Assembly: GCA_027391075.1 (NCBI GenBank)
Contig: DAHYHI010000114.1
Coordinates: forward strand, 1 to 27,783
From: JAJZAM01 sp027391075
GTDB taxonomy: Bacteria; Actinomycetota; Acidimicrobiia; Acidimicrobiales; Palsa-688
Length of the DNA: 27,783 nt
Direction: 5' to 3'
Every line of letters starts with the position of its first letter. Position 1 is the first letter of the stretch. Below the pieces are notes generated by a model. It had not been told where the DNA came from. It did no database searches and saw nothing but the letters and a program-made list of their open reading frames with translations. A program made the translations under genes and the position numbers. This document shows positions 7,268 through 14,888 of this stretch, piece by piece.

Positions 7268-7837
7268 GTGAAACTACAACAAGCGGTCGAGCCCGATCTG
7301 GCGGACTCGCGCGCAGTAAGCAAAGCTCGCAGGGTGCCATCCGATGAGGGTCTCCACCCGAGCGCTGCTGCGGTCGCTGCCGTCCTCGCCGAGCTCGCTC
7401 CGGGCGCCGAAGTACGAGAAGTCGACTCGTCGACGCGTACGGCCGCCGAGGCGGCGGCTGCGCTGGGATGCGAAGTGGGCGCCATCGCGTCGAGCCTGGT
7501 GTTCATAGCCGATGATGGCCCGGTGCTGATCATGACTAGCGGCGCCCACCGAGTCGACGTCGACGTCGTCGCCTCACAGACCGGTCTGGCAAGGCTACGC
7601 AAGGCGACCGCCGCTGAGGTGCGCGCCGCTACCGGTCAGGCCATAGGAGGAGTCTCCCCCGTCGGGCATCCGAGTCGTCTGCGCACCGTGGTGGATATAG
7701 ACCTGTCTCGCTATCCAAAGCTGTGGGCGGCAGCGGGAACACCTAACGCCGTGTTTTCCACGACTTTCGAGCAGTTGATTGAGATCACTGCCGGCACGGT
7801 CACGCAAGTGGTGGCGACCACCGACCGACCACAGTGA
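7268..7837 (+). CDS. YbaK/EbsC-family aminoacyl-tRNA deacylase-like protein
   Basis: The family removes wrong amino acids from tRNA (for example Cys from tRNA-Pro in YbaK). The core is complete: SSLVFIADDGPVLIMTSGAH, RVDVD, ATAAEVRAATGQAIGGVSPV, then LWAAAGTPNAVF and a final strand-helix. These match the INS/YbaK fold in order. Where classical YbaK has a catalytic lysine (xVKSLxF), this protein has IASSLVF; some actinobacterial members also lack the lysine, so specificity may differ. Length 189 residues includes an N-terminal extension of about 25. The start GTG 7268 lacks a clear ribosome site; GTG 7335 is an alternative. It follows the coiled-coil gene by 25 bp and may be cotranscribed. Confidence 0.85.
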   Translation: MKLQQAVEPDLADSRAVSKARRVPSDEGLHPSAAAVAAVLAELAPGAEVREVDSSTRTAAEAAAALGCEVGAIASSLVFIADDGPVLIMTSGAHRVDVDVVASQTGLARLRKATAAEVRAATGQAIGGVSPVGHPSRLRTVVDIDLSRYPKLWAAAGTPNAVFSTTFEQLIEITAGTVTQVVATTDRPQ

Positions 7838-7925
7838 GTACGGGAGCAGTCTCCACGTAGCGACTGGCCTCGCGAGGGGAACCGAGGCAGGCTCCGGCCA
7901 CTTCAGGGTTGCTGCCACCACCCAA

Positions 7926-7948
7926 CGTGGCTAACATTGTTAGCCACG
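7926..7948. promoter_or_regulatory. Perfect 11-bp inverted repeat, likely TetR operator
   Basis: CGTGGCTAACA (7926-7936) and TGTTAGCCACG (7938-7948) are exact reverse complements around one T. The site is 65 bp upstream of the reductase start at 8013 and is the only such palindrome near the operon that ends in a tetR gene. TetR regulators usually bind palindromes of this size and repress their own operon, so this is the probable operator. Which ligand relieves repression is unknown. Confidence 0.7.
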
Positions 7949-8012
7949 CCGCCCAGGTGATACCGAAAGGCCCCTAGCTGTGTGCCCGCTATGTGATTGT
8001 AAGGAGTCGACC

Positions 8013-8474
8013 GTGAACGATCCCATCGCCGCCCGATACCGCAAGCCGGGCTGGTTCACCCAACACGTCTTAAACCGCGCCGTTGTAGCGTTAACAAGGG
8101 CCGGGTTGAGCGTCTGGGGGAGCCGCATTCTCGAAGTGCCGGGCCGCACGTCAGGGGAGGTACGCCGGGTGCCGGTGAACCTTCTGTCCTTGGACGGCAC
8201 GCAGTACCTGGTGTCAGCACGAGGCACCGGCCAGTGGGTCCGCAATGTCCGTGCCGCTAACGGCCACCTAGACCTGCTCGTAGGCCGCACCCGCCGGCAC
8301 TGGGTAGCTTCCGAGCTCACCGACGCCCAGAAACCTCCGGTGCTGAGAGCCTACCTGCGACGTTGGAAAGCCGAAGTCGGGGTGTTCTTCGAGGGTGTCG
8401 ACGCGACCTCCAGCGACGAAGAGCTAACCGCTGCCGGGCCGAAGCACCCTGTCTTCGTCCTCCACACCGCCTAG
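8013..8474 (+). CDS. Ddn-type F420-dependent nitroreductase family protein
   Basis: The 153-residue product follows the deazaflavin (F420)-dependent nitroreductase pattern: RYRKPGWFTQHVLNR, LEVPGRTSGEVRRVPVNLL, TQYLVSARGTGQWVRNVRA and GRTRRHWVASEL. In mycobacteria this family (Ddn) reduces quinones and nitro drugs with reduced F420. The GRxSG..R.VPV and GxxxWVRNLRA motifs bind the cofactor. GTG 8013 is chosen because AAGGAG lies 6 bases before it; the frame is open from 7980. The stop TAG overlaps the GTG of the tetR gene (TAGTG), so the two are translationally coupled and probably autoregulated through the palindrome at 7926-7948. Confidence 0.85.
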   Translation: MNDPIAARYRKPGWFTQHVLNRAVVALTRAGLSVWGSRILEVPGRTSGEVRRVPVNLLSLDGTQYLVSARGTGQWVRNVRAANGHLDLLVGRTRRHWVASELTDAQKPPVLRAYLRRWKAEVGVFFEGVDATSSDEELTAAGPKHPVFVLHTA

Positions 8475-9157
8475 TGGCATCCGGCGTAGCGACCAACCGC
8501 GTAGTCGCCGACGGCCCACCTGCCGGCGACCCGAGAGCCGCGGCCGGCTCGAAGGCCGCTTATCCCCAGCCCACGACGGCAAGGCCGGCGCCCAGAGACC
8601 ACACGGCGCGTGCAGCCGAGATAATCGACACCGCCCGAGCGCTCCTGGAAGAAATAGGACCCCGCGGCCTGACCATGCGCAAACTCGCCGACGCCCTGGG
8701 TATGCGAGCCCCGTCGCTCTACAAGCACCTGCCGAGCCGCAGCGCTCTAGAGGTAGCTCTAGTCGAACACGGCCTCGACGAGATCGGCGGCGCCCTCCAC
8801 GGCGCATTGGCCAAATCGACCGCCGATCCGATCGGAGCCCTGCTCGACACCTATCGCAGCGCGGGCTTAGCCAACCCCCAGCTGTACCGCCTGGTCACCG
8901 CCAGTTCGTTTCCCCGTGGGCAAATCCTCGACGGGCTCGAAGCGTGGGCCGGCGAACCATTCTTCCTCGCTACAGGCGACTCCCACCTGGCCCAAGCCCT
9001 GTGGTCTTTCGCTCATGGAACGCTCATCCTCGAGCTCGACGGTCGGTTCCTCGGCGGATCGGATCTGGACCGGACCTGGCAGGCGGGTGCTAAGGCGTTC
9101 AAAGCGGCCTGCGATGCCAGCAACCCCGGTGGCGTAACGTCGCCGGCTTCGGACTAA
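8474..9157 (+). CDS. TetR/AcrR-family transcription regulator
   Basis: The 227-residue product has an N-terminal tail of about 40 residues, then the TetR DNA-binding domain: ARAAEIIDTARALLEEIGPR, GLTMRKLADALGMRAPSLYK and HLPSRSALEVALVE, with LADALGMRAPSLYKH as recognition helices. The C-terminal half (YRSAGLANPQLYRLVTASSF, then ALWSFAHGTLILELDGRF) resembles the WHG/TetR_C_13 ligand domain. The start GTG 8474 overlaps the upstream stop by one base. The protein likely represses its own operon, with the F420-type reductase as the controlled enzyme. The effector cannot be inferred. Confidence 0.85.
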   Translation: MASGVATNRVVADGPPAGDPRAAAGSKAAYPQPTTARPAPRDHTARAAEIIDTARALLEEIGPRGLTMRKLADALGMRAPSLYKHLPSRSALEVALVEHGLDEIGGALHGALAKSTADPIGALLDTYRSAGLANPQLYRLVTASSFPRGQILDGLEAWAGEPFFLATGDSHLAQALWSFAHGTLILELDGRFLGGSDLDRTWQAGAKAFKAACDASNPGGVTSPASD

Positions 9158-9179
9158 GCCGCCGTGCAATAAACTCAAG

Positions 9180-9207
9180 TGTTGTACCACGATCCTGTGG
9201 TACAACA
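9180..9207. repeat. Perfect 11-bp inverted repeat with 6-base loop
   Basis: TGTTGTACCAC (9180-9190) pairs with GTGGTACAACA (9197-9207). It lies 22 bp after the tetR stop and just before the antitoxin remnant. It may end the tetR transcript or be the old operator of the toxin-antitoxin genes that follow; no T-run is present, which favours an operator. Confidence 0.5.
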
Positions 9208-9268
9208 GATTACGGGGACTCAAGAAGCCTCTGAGCAGATCGCTCGCTTGCCCGACAGTTCAGATGCG

Positions 9269-9355
9269 CAAACCACCAACACGTCTATGCGTCTGCCGGT
9301 CGCGCTTCGAGACGCAGCCGCTGAGTTAGACGGCCATCCCCTAGCCGCCCACCCC
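9269..9355 (+). pseudogene. VapB-like ribbon-helix-helix antitoxin remnant
   Basis: The short stretch TTNTSMRLPVALRDAAAELD fits the ribbon-helix-helix start of VapB antitoxins (TNTSIRLPxELRDALAEL). The rest does not look like an antitoxin and the frame continues to a stop at 9494-9496. It lies directly upstream of VapC-like sequence on the same strand, as expected of a vapBC pair. The part between them, including the toxin start, has been lost. Confidence 0.45.
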
Positions 9356-9382
9356 GAAAAGTGCTCAGCTGCGTTCAGGTCG

Positions 9383-9940
9383 TCACCCAACGAAGGCGCC
9401 GCGCTGTTCCAGCCGGCATCCAAGTCCCGACCACGGTTCGCGTCGAGGCCGGCTGGGACCGCACAGCCGACCCGTGGGCGTTCGCGAGCCACCTGAGATA
9501 GCCGACGTCCCCTCGACACCGCTCAGGCCAACCTCACAGCGTCGACCCGAGAACGCAGCCCGGCGTCGGCAGCTGACCCTCACCTCGGTGCCGTCATCCG
9601 ATCCAGCGGCGTCGGGCACATCACCGTGGTTACAAGCGACACACGGGACGCTCGTGTCGTCGCAGGCGACCGACCGATCACCGTCGTGACGATCTGAGCA
9701 TTTCCGGCGTGGGCGCATCGCCTGCGCTAGGAGCCGGAGTCCTAGGAGCCGGAGTCCGATGTGGCCGCCCAACAGGGAGATCCCCACCAGCCCGTCAAGC
9801 TCGCTGCGACCACCCCCCTTGGTCACGATACCGAGATGGCAAGCGATGGCCTCCCGGATAACCTCCTGCTGGGAGCACCCTGACCGTCGCGCCGCGCTTC
9901 GAACGGCGTCCTCGACCTCAGGGCTCAATCGAAGGTTCAT
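9383..9940 (-). CDS. Ribbon-helix-helix (CopG/Arc-type) antitoxin, 3' part replaced
   Basis: From ATG 9940 the protein reads MNLRLSPEVEDAVRSAARRS followed by GCSQQEVIREAIACHLGI: one beta strand and two helices of a ribbon-helix-helix DNA-binding domain, as in CopG/VapB antitoxins. About 70 residues look real. The remaining 115 residues of the open frame run antisense through the VapC remnant and look non-coding. A TATAAG hexamer lies just upstream. No partner toxin follows on this strand, so the locus is orphaned: the junction is near the 15-bp tandem repeat at 9728-9757. Confidence 0.6.
   Translation of the reverse strand: MNLRLSPEVEDAVRSAARRSGCSQQEVIREAIACHLGIVTKGGGRSELDGLVGISLLGGHIGLRLLGLRLLAQAMRPRRKCSDRHDGDRSVACDDTSVPCVACNHGDVPDAAGSDDGTEVRVSCRRRAAFSGRRCEVGLSGVEGTSAISGGSRTPTGRLCGPSRPRREPWSGLGCRLEQRGAFVG
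9406..9697 (+). pseudogene. VapC-like PIN-domain toxin remnant
   Basis: Three frames must be joined to read it: VPTTVRVEAGWDRTADPWAF (frame of 9424), IADVP (frame of 9498), then LDTAQANL and, further on, ADPHLGAVIRSSGVGHITVV plus TSDTRDARVVAGDRPITVV to the TGA at 9695-9697. This is the C-terminal half of a PIN ribonuclease toxin, including the DxHLGAV helix and the TSDxxD motif with its acidic residues. The N-terminal catalytic part is missing. Both shifts are -1 and fall at short G and C runs (near 9497 and 9509-9512). Even if these are sequencing errors, the gene is truncated. Confidence 0.7.
9728..9757. repeat. 15-bp tandem duplication
   Basis: TAGGAGCCGGAGTCC occurs twice in a row (9728-9742 and 9743-9757). 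It lies at the point where the ribbon-helix-helix coding sequence on the minus strand loses its family likeness and may mark the rearrangement join. Confidence 0.7.
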
Positions 9941-10105
9941 CGCTACACCCTTATAGGACCACTGTGATACCACTATGGGATCGCGGGATTGGGGACGCGA
10001 AAGACTACGGCTTGTGGCAGGCGAACGACCGGGTGATCCCAAAGAGGATCAACCCCCCAGTCGATGATGCTCTACACGGATAGGATGTCGCCGGGAGGCC
10101 TAACA

Positions 10106-10240
10106 ATGGCTATGGATAGCACCAAGAGCCCCAAGCTGCGGGGATCTTTCAGCTTCGAGCCCATTCTGCACGGCGGCAGGGAGGGGCCGGCGGCCGATGT
10201 CTGCGACGTCGACGAAGGGGAGCCTGCGTTGTGTCGGTGA
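10106..10240 (+). CDS. Small protein of 44 residues, unknown
   Basis: ATG 10106 follows GGGAGG with a spacing of 7 bases. The product starts MAMDSTKSPKLRGSFSFEPI and ends in an acidic stretch with two cysteines (VCDVDEGEPALCR). Its last 10 bases overlap the GTG start of the next gene at 10231, whose ribosome site (AAGGGGAG) lies within this frame; the layout suggests translational coupling. No family is recognised. Confidence 0.5.
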   Translation: MAMDSTKSPKLRGSFSFEPILHGGREGPAADVCDVDEGEPALCR

Positions 10241-10626
10241 TAAGGATCTCGAGGCCGAGACGAGGCTGGTCGTTATCGCCCGCGACTGTGCTCCCTGGCG
10301 GCTTGCTGGTTCGCCTCTTTCGGCTTCACTTCAACTACACGGTTCTTGTCGACGACCGCCCTGTTGGCCGGATCGGAGAGGGCGAGGTGAAAGTATTCGA
10401 GGTGGATCCCGGGCAGCACCGGCTGCGCATACGGTTCGTGCTGCTACGCAGGTCCAAGGAGATACGGATGTCGCTAGAACACGACGAGGAGCGCGAGCTC
10501 ATCTGCGCCACCAGTGGCATGGGCTGGCCCACCCTCCGGGAAGCGTCCCCTGAGGAGGCCTCTGACATTCGGGGATCGTCCCTCAGCGAGACGCCCAAGC
10601 CACGGGACGCCGATCCGAAAAACTAG
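10231..10626 (+). CDS. Small PEGA-like beta-domain protein, unknown function
   Basis: The 131-residue product has a beta-rich core: FRLHFNYTVLVDDRPVGRIG, then EGEVKVFEVDPGQHRLRIRF. The pattern VxVDGxxVGxIxxGE...F.VxPGxHxLxxR is that of PEGA-like domains, small sheets often found attached to surface proteins. The N-terminus is basic; the C-terminal 35 residues are low-complexity and charged. No signal peptide or membrane helix is visible. GTG 10231 has AAGGGGAG about 8 bases upstream. It overlaps the 44-residue ORF by 10 bp and is likely in one operon with it. Confidence 0.6.
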   Translation: MSVIRISRPRRGWSLSPATVLPGGLLVRLFRLHFNYTVLVDDRPVGRIGEGEVKVFEVDPGQHRLRIRFVLLRRSKEIRMSLEHDEERELICATSGMGWPTLREASPEEASDIRGSSLSETPKPRDADPKN

Positions 10627-10708
10627 ACTGAGACCTTGACCACGCTGCGGTGCCGTCTCGTTCCAGCTCGCCTTTCAACGTTCCTGATTTCTTTAAAAAG
10701 GATGCCGG

Positions 10709-10780
10709 GTCGTAAAGAAGGTGCTCGTGTCCATGGATGGGTCGGAGCATGGAAGCAAGCTCTCGTCTGGGGTCACCACG
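10709..10780 (+). pseudogene. Universal stress protein (UspA) N-terminal scrap
   Basis: The frame reads VVKKVLVSMDGSEHGSKL, which fits the first strand and nucleotide-binding loop of UspA proteins (KKVLVAVDGSExSxKAL). The likeness stops after about 18 residues. It sits just upstream of the oxygenase gene and is either a relic or chance. Confidence 0.4.
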
Positions 10781-10835
10781 GTGCGCTCGCAGCCTCTGAC
10801 ACCAGCGGCGGCCGGAGCACGCCAAAGGGCGGTCG

Positions 10836-13156
10836 ATGAGCAGTACCGCTTGCGAGCGGCTGACCGCACTGCTCGGCCAGCAGACCCAAGATGGCAGCTT
10901 CAGTGCCAGCCGGACGGCACCTGCTGGTGGCCTGCGCGTCGAGGTTCGAGGGGTTGGAGAGATCCGCCTGCCCGTGTCCCAGGCGCAAGCCCGCCAGCTG
11001 TGCGCTATCAGCCGCCCGGCTCGCTACGGGCGCAAGGAGCAGACCCTTTTAGACCGGACAGTCCGCGACACGTGGGAAGTGCCTAAGAGCCGGGTAAAGA
11101 TCGACAAGCGCCGCTGGAACGAGACGCTCGGCCCGGTACTTGAACGGCTCAAGACCGGCCTCGGCCTTCCCGCCGAGACCCGGCTCCGAGCCGAACTTCA
11201 TTCCATGCTCGTCTACGCACCCGGCCAGTTCTTCCTGGCACACCAAGACTCCGAGAAGCACGACGCCATGGTCGGATCTCTCGTCGTCGGCCTGCCCTCG
11301 GCTTTCAGCGGCGGAGCCCTAGAGGTACGCCAAGGCGCGGACACGGCAACTTACCGAGGGTCGAAGAAGTCCCTGTCGTTCGTCGCCTTCTACAGCGACT
11401 GCCAGCACCAGTCAAACCCGTCACCTCCGGGTACCGGGTAGTGCTCACCTACAACCTTCTCGCCGCCGGCGAGACCCGCCGCGCAGTGGTCGACGCCGAC
11501 TGCGAGCTGATCGGCGAACTGGCCGGATGCCTCGAAGAGCACTTCGGCGGGCCGGAAGCCCCGAGACGCCTGGTATACCTTCTCGACCACCACTACACCC
11601 AGCGTGCTGTCAGCTGGTCACGATTGAAAGGCGGCGACGCCCGCACTGCTGCGCTGCTCCAAGCCGCCGCCGAGCGTGCCGGCTGCGACGCTGTTCTGGC
11701 ATTGGTGGACGTGCACGAGACGTGGAGCGCCTACGAGCCGGAAGCGCCTTCCCGCTGGTACAGGCACTCCAGTTACGAGGACTGGGACGACGACGAAGAC
11801 GACTACGACGGCTCTGTCGATAGCGGCGACGCCGGGGACTACGACCTCCAGGAGCTCATCGAGTCGGAGATCACCCTCCACAGCTGGATCGACCCGACCG
11901 GCACAGGCGAGGAAGACCTCGGGCTGTCGCTCAGCGACGACGAGGTGTGCACAGCCACCCCGTCGGAGGACCTAGAGCCGTACGCGTCGGAGTACGAGGG
12001 TTACATGGGCAACTGGGGAAACACCCTTGACCGGTGGTACCACCGGGGGGCTATAGCCATGTGGCCCCGCCACCAGGCGTTCGGCGTGCGGGCCGAGGCT
12101 GCACCGAACTGGGCGCTCGACACGCTCACCGCCCGGCTCCGCAAAGGCGACCTCCAAGGCGGCCGGGACATGGCCGCGACGCTTGCCCCGTTCTGGGACC
12201 GGGTGGCAGGCCGGGTGCGCACAGCAGGTTTCTTCACCAAGGCGTTGCGCGCTGCCCGGCTGGTCGAAGACCCGGACTTAGCCGCCACTCTGTTGGGGCC
12301 ATTCCACCTCCAGATGCTCACCCGCACCCACGCCAAGGAGTTCAGCGCTGTCCTGGACGCCTACGGCGAGGATTGGACGGCCGCGCTGGTAGCGAAGTGG
12401 TCGCCCACGCGGGGCTACTACTCAGACTCGACAGCCCAGAACACCGAGGCGTGGATGGCTGCGCTACCCCAGCTCTGCGACGCCCTGGGACACAACAGCG
12501 GCGCTGGCGCAGCTGCGGCCCGGTTGGTGCTCGCAGACGCAAAGCAGTGGGCTGCCAAGAACCTAAAGGCCGCGCTGGGACAGTCCTCCCCCACCCGGCG
12601 CGACAAGAACCTTTCCGATCTCGGCCAGCCCGTCGCCGCCATGATAAGCGCAGCGACGCTCGCCGGCGCAGACGACCTTCGCGACGAAATGATCAGGCTC
12701 GCGTGCTCCGACGCCGGCGGAGTGCTGCACTGCGCTATCGCAGTCCTACGAGCGACTCCGCGGTCGCAGTGGACGGACAACGGTCTCGGGGTGCTGACAG
12801 CCCACGTGCGCAACACACTTGGTCAGCTTCTCGCAGTGCCGCAGCGCTCAGTCGGCGACTGGTCGATCCAACTGCCACCTGGGTGTGAATGCGAGTTGTG
12901 CTCCAAGCTGTCTACCTTCCTAGCCGACCCCACCCGAACCCACTTCGAATGGCCGCTCCGCGAAGACGGCCGCGCCCACGTGCACCGCCGTATCGACGCC
13001 TCCGAGCTGCCGGTCAACCATCAGACCCGACGCTCCGGCCGGCCTTACACCCTCGTGCTGACAAAGACTGAAGCCCTTTTCGAAGGCGACCGCCAGGCCC
13101 GCCGATACTTCGAGACCACGCTAGCCTGGCTCGAAGGACGCCCGGAGGGTCGCTGA
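10836..13156 (+). pseudogene. Large 2OG-Fe(II) oxygenase, split by a -1 frameshift
   Basis: Two frames form one gene: 10836-11441 (201 residues) and 11441-13156 (571 residues). The first carries the double-stranded beta-helix of prolyl-4-hydroxylase type with the iron ligands H136-Q-D138 (FFLAHQDSEKHD) and the distal H191 (FYSDCQH). Just after H191 the family sequence continues in the other frame, VKPVTSGYRVVLTYNLL, which holds the 2-oxoglutarate-binding arginine. One extra G in CAG/TC at 11411 restores a protein of about 773 residues. The rest is a long domain with an acidic stretch (DDDEDDYD, near 11786-11815) and a CECELC pair. ATG 10836 follows AAAGGG. The second frame's GTG overlaps the first stop (TAGTG), but neither half can be active alone. 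Confidence 0.75.
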
Positions 13157-13177
13157 CGCGGCGCCCAGCGGGTTCGC

Positions 13178-13207
13178 CGCCCGGCGGATGCCCCGCCCGG
13201 CGGATGC
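13178..13207. repeat. 14-bp direct repeat
   Basis: CGCCCGGCGGATGC occurs at 13178-13191 and 13194-13207, with a third partial copy of the GGATGC core near 13214. It lies between the oxygenase stop and the orphan VapB. Confidence 0.6.
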
Positions 13208-13219
13208 GCCTACGGATGC

Positions 13220-13369
13220 CTAACGGTCGGCGTGCCGGCGACGTCTATCAGCCAGGAATACCGCTTGGAGTGAGCGGTTCACCGCTTCTCTCGTGGTTGA
13301 CGCTCCCGGGATTGACGAGGCTTCCTTGAGCAGGTCGCCGTCGATGTCTACCAGTCGCTTGTCCACCAC
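13220..13369 (-). CDS. vapB: Orphan VapB-type antitoxin
   Basis: The 49-residue product reads VVDKRLVDIDGDLLKEASSI then PGASTTREAVNRSLQAVFLA and ends in a basic tail (DRRRRHADR). This matches the short VapB antitoxins (DUF2191 type: VDIDDELLxEAxxxxGxxTxREAVxxAL). Such proteins bind DNA with the N-terminal ribbon-helix-helix and neutralise a PIN ribonuclease. The start is one of two adjacent GTG codons (13369 or 13366); a CATAAT hexamer lies just upstream. No VapC follows within the next sequence on this strand, so it is solitary. Confidence 0.65.
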   Translation of the reverse strand: MVDKRLVDIDGDLLKEASSIPGASTTREAVNRSLQAVFLADRRRRHADR

Positions 13370-13664
13370 CTGAGCAAATTTGGATTATGGCACTGTGGAT
13401 ATACCCGGGCGGATGACCTGGTGACTTGGGGACGATCCCGGCCGAGATCGTGAGAGTCGAGCAGTCCCTCGATGCCGCACTCAGCTAGGCGCGCCCGACG
13501 GCGCCCGGCGCTCTCCACCGGGTGCCATCGCGTCCGCCCACCCTGTCATAGCCAACTTCCGCGCAAAGTCCTGTACGTGAGACGCCCGAAGGCGGAACTC
13601 CGCCTCGACGACAGCCGTTCGGGGACCCGAACCGTCGTCGAAGGCGACGGCCGAATCTACCTCG

Positions 13665-13950
13665 TCATGGGCCGGGCGACGGCCGGCGGCGGTGAGGCTC
13701 GGGAGGATGCGGACGGCTAGGGGGCACCACCGGCGCTGCGGCGCTCGGATGGCCGTGTCGTGCTCCTCGCATCCGCTCCTGGAGTTGGTGGAGCTCGTGG
13801 AGAGCGTCTCGGTCCTTCGGCCGGCCGGCGAGCTCCTTGGAGGCGACGATTGCGTCAGGCTGGCGACGCGGATGCGCACGCCGGCGTAGTCGAGGACCTG
13901 GACTATGCGGGCGAGATCAGACTCGGGGGGCTCGGACAGGGTCCCAGTCC
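13665..13950 (-). pseudogene. Nucleotidyltransferase-like C-terminal fragment, -1 frameshift
   Basis: Reading from about 13950: SDLARIVQVLDYAGVRIRVA SL, then, one frame over, DAIVASKELAGRPKDRDALH and ELHQLQERM to the TGA at 13665-13667. The pattern VRVASLxDxIxSKxxAxRPKDxxAL is the C-terminal region of MNT/AbiEii-like nucleotidyltransferases found in toxin-antitoxin loci. The N-terminal catalytic domain is missing. The frames rejoin if one G is added at CTG/GAC (about 13856). It directly follows, and slightly overlaps, the ORF at 13917-14222. Confidence 0.6.
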
Positions 13951-14222
13951 CAGTCGAGGTGGGTCCACGCCGGGCCGTAGCGTTCCTCGTGCTCTCGGGC
14001 GCGTGCCTCGAGCTGCTCGAAGGTCAGACCCGCTGCGCGCTCGGCGTCGATCTCCTTCAGCCAGGCGAGGAGCTTCTCCTTGGTGTTGATGACTCGCCCG
14101 TCCCAGGTGACCGTGACGTCGTCCTCGGTGGGCGGCGGGGCGTGTCGAACAGCCTCCGCGAGCTCCTGGAAGGTAAGGACCAGCTCCGCCTCACTGTCGT
14201 CCTGGCGGCTCACCTTGCTCAC
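13917..14222 (-). CDS. Hypothetical protein, antitoxin-like context
   Basis: The 101-residue product is acidic and contains LVLTFQELAEAVRH, a strand pair VTVTWDGRVINTKEKLLAWL and helix KEIDAERAAGLTFEQLEARA. Third positions are strongly GC-biased, so it is coding. The GTG 14222 overlaps the upstream stop as GTGA, indicating translational coupling with the coiled-coil gene; GTG 14213 is an alternative. It is followed by a nucleotidyltransferase fragment, so it could be the small partner in a former toxin-antitoxin pair. I do not recognise the family. Confidence 0.6.
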   Translation of the reverse strand: MSKVSRQDDSEAELVLTFQELAEAVRHAPPPTEDDVTVTWDGRVINTKEKLLAWLKEIDAERAAGLTFEQLEARAREHEERYGPAWTHLDWDWDPVRAPRV

Positions 14223-14622
14223 ATCTCCAGGTTACCAGCGTCGACGTCCCCCCCAATGGGAAGCCCTGACCGAGTTTGTGCGCCGCCGCCATGCCTACCA
14301 GCGTACCTACGCCGGTACGGAACGGTGTAGGTGAGGGCCGGGTCGGTCTTCCCGGCCCGGCCCTCGTGCGAGCCGCCGGTCTCGGCCAGCCGTTCCCAGG
14401 TGACCACGGCGATGTAGACCGGCTCAGCGTCGTCACGCTGGCCTTCAGAGCTCCAAGCTCGTGGCGCACGGCACCGAGATGCTGCTGCACGACCCCAAAC
14501 TCGTGGCGCAGGGCTGAAAGTTCCTGGTGACAGACAGCGAATGTCCGGATCGCCGACGTGGTGAACTCTGCGAAACGCTCCGGTAGCTTCACCAGTTCGT
14601 CTTGTGGATATGGTCCTTGCAT
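14219..14622 (-). pseudogene. Coiled-coil hypothetical protein with a -1 frameshift
   Basis: ATG 14622 has GGGGAGGGG 9 bases upstream. The frame starts MQGPYPQDELVKLPERFAEF and continues in coiled-coil heptads (HQELSALRHEFGVVQQHLGA, VRHELGALKASV). After GCCAGCGTG the coding bias moves to another frame: DDAEPVYIAVVTWERLAETG, then PALTYTVPYRRR, ending LEM-stop at 14219-14221, which overlaps the next start as GTGA. One extra G at about 14435 joins the frames into one protein of about 134 residues. Without it, the first frame runs to 14191 with low-quality sequence. The family is unknown. Confidence 0.6.
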
Positions 14623-14888
14623 AGTCACAGTCCCCTCCCCTCTTAAGCTGGGGATATCCCGGTCTGGCGATGTGGGTCTGACCTTGCCAGGAAAGTGCCC
14701 TATCATGTTACTTCATGATGTTATCGTAATATCCGAAGTCTCACTTGTGCTTTAGAGTAAGTGTCGCCTTCCAGAGTCTGGGCTCCAAGTCGCAACGCAC
14801 GTCGCCCAGAGAGGGCCGACCGGCAGGCTGGAAGGCCAATCCGAGCTCGCAACTCAGCTATAAGACTGAGAGGAAGAACCCACTAGAC
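14623..14888. promoter_or_regulatory. Divergent promoter region
   Basis: This AT-richer stretch separates the minus-strand coiled-coil gene from the RNA ligase gene. TATAAG at 14859-14864 is a plausible -10 for the ligase, placing the transcript start near 14871, with AGGAAG before GTG 14889. CATGTTA and GATGTTA (about 14704-14723) form a short direct repeat that could bind a regulator. No small gene is evident. Confidence 0.35.

Noticed and set aside
11400..11445. Programmed ribosomal frameshift in the oxygenase
   Set aside because: There is no slippery heptamer and the same -1 lesion type recurs in unrelated genes, so a mutation or base-calling error is more likely.
12034..12888. 284-codon plus-strand frame inside the oxygenase gene
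   Set aside because: It is arginine/proline-rich out-of-frame translation; the overlapping oxygenase frame has normal composition and continues on both sides.
13481..13879. 132-codon minus-strand frame as a complete gene
   Set aside because: Its first part is out of frame with the nucleotidyltransferase likeness; the last 60 residues look protein-like but match nothing I know, so I did not call a gene.
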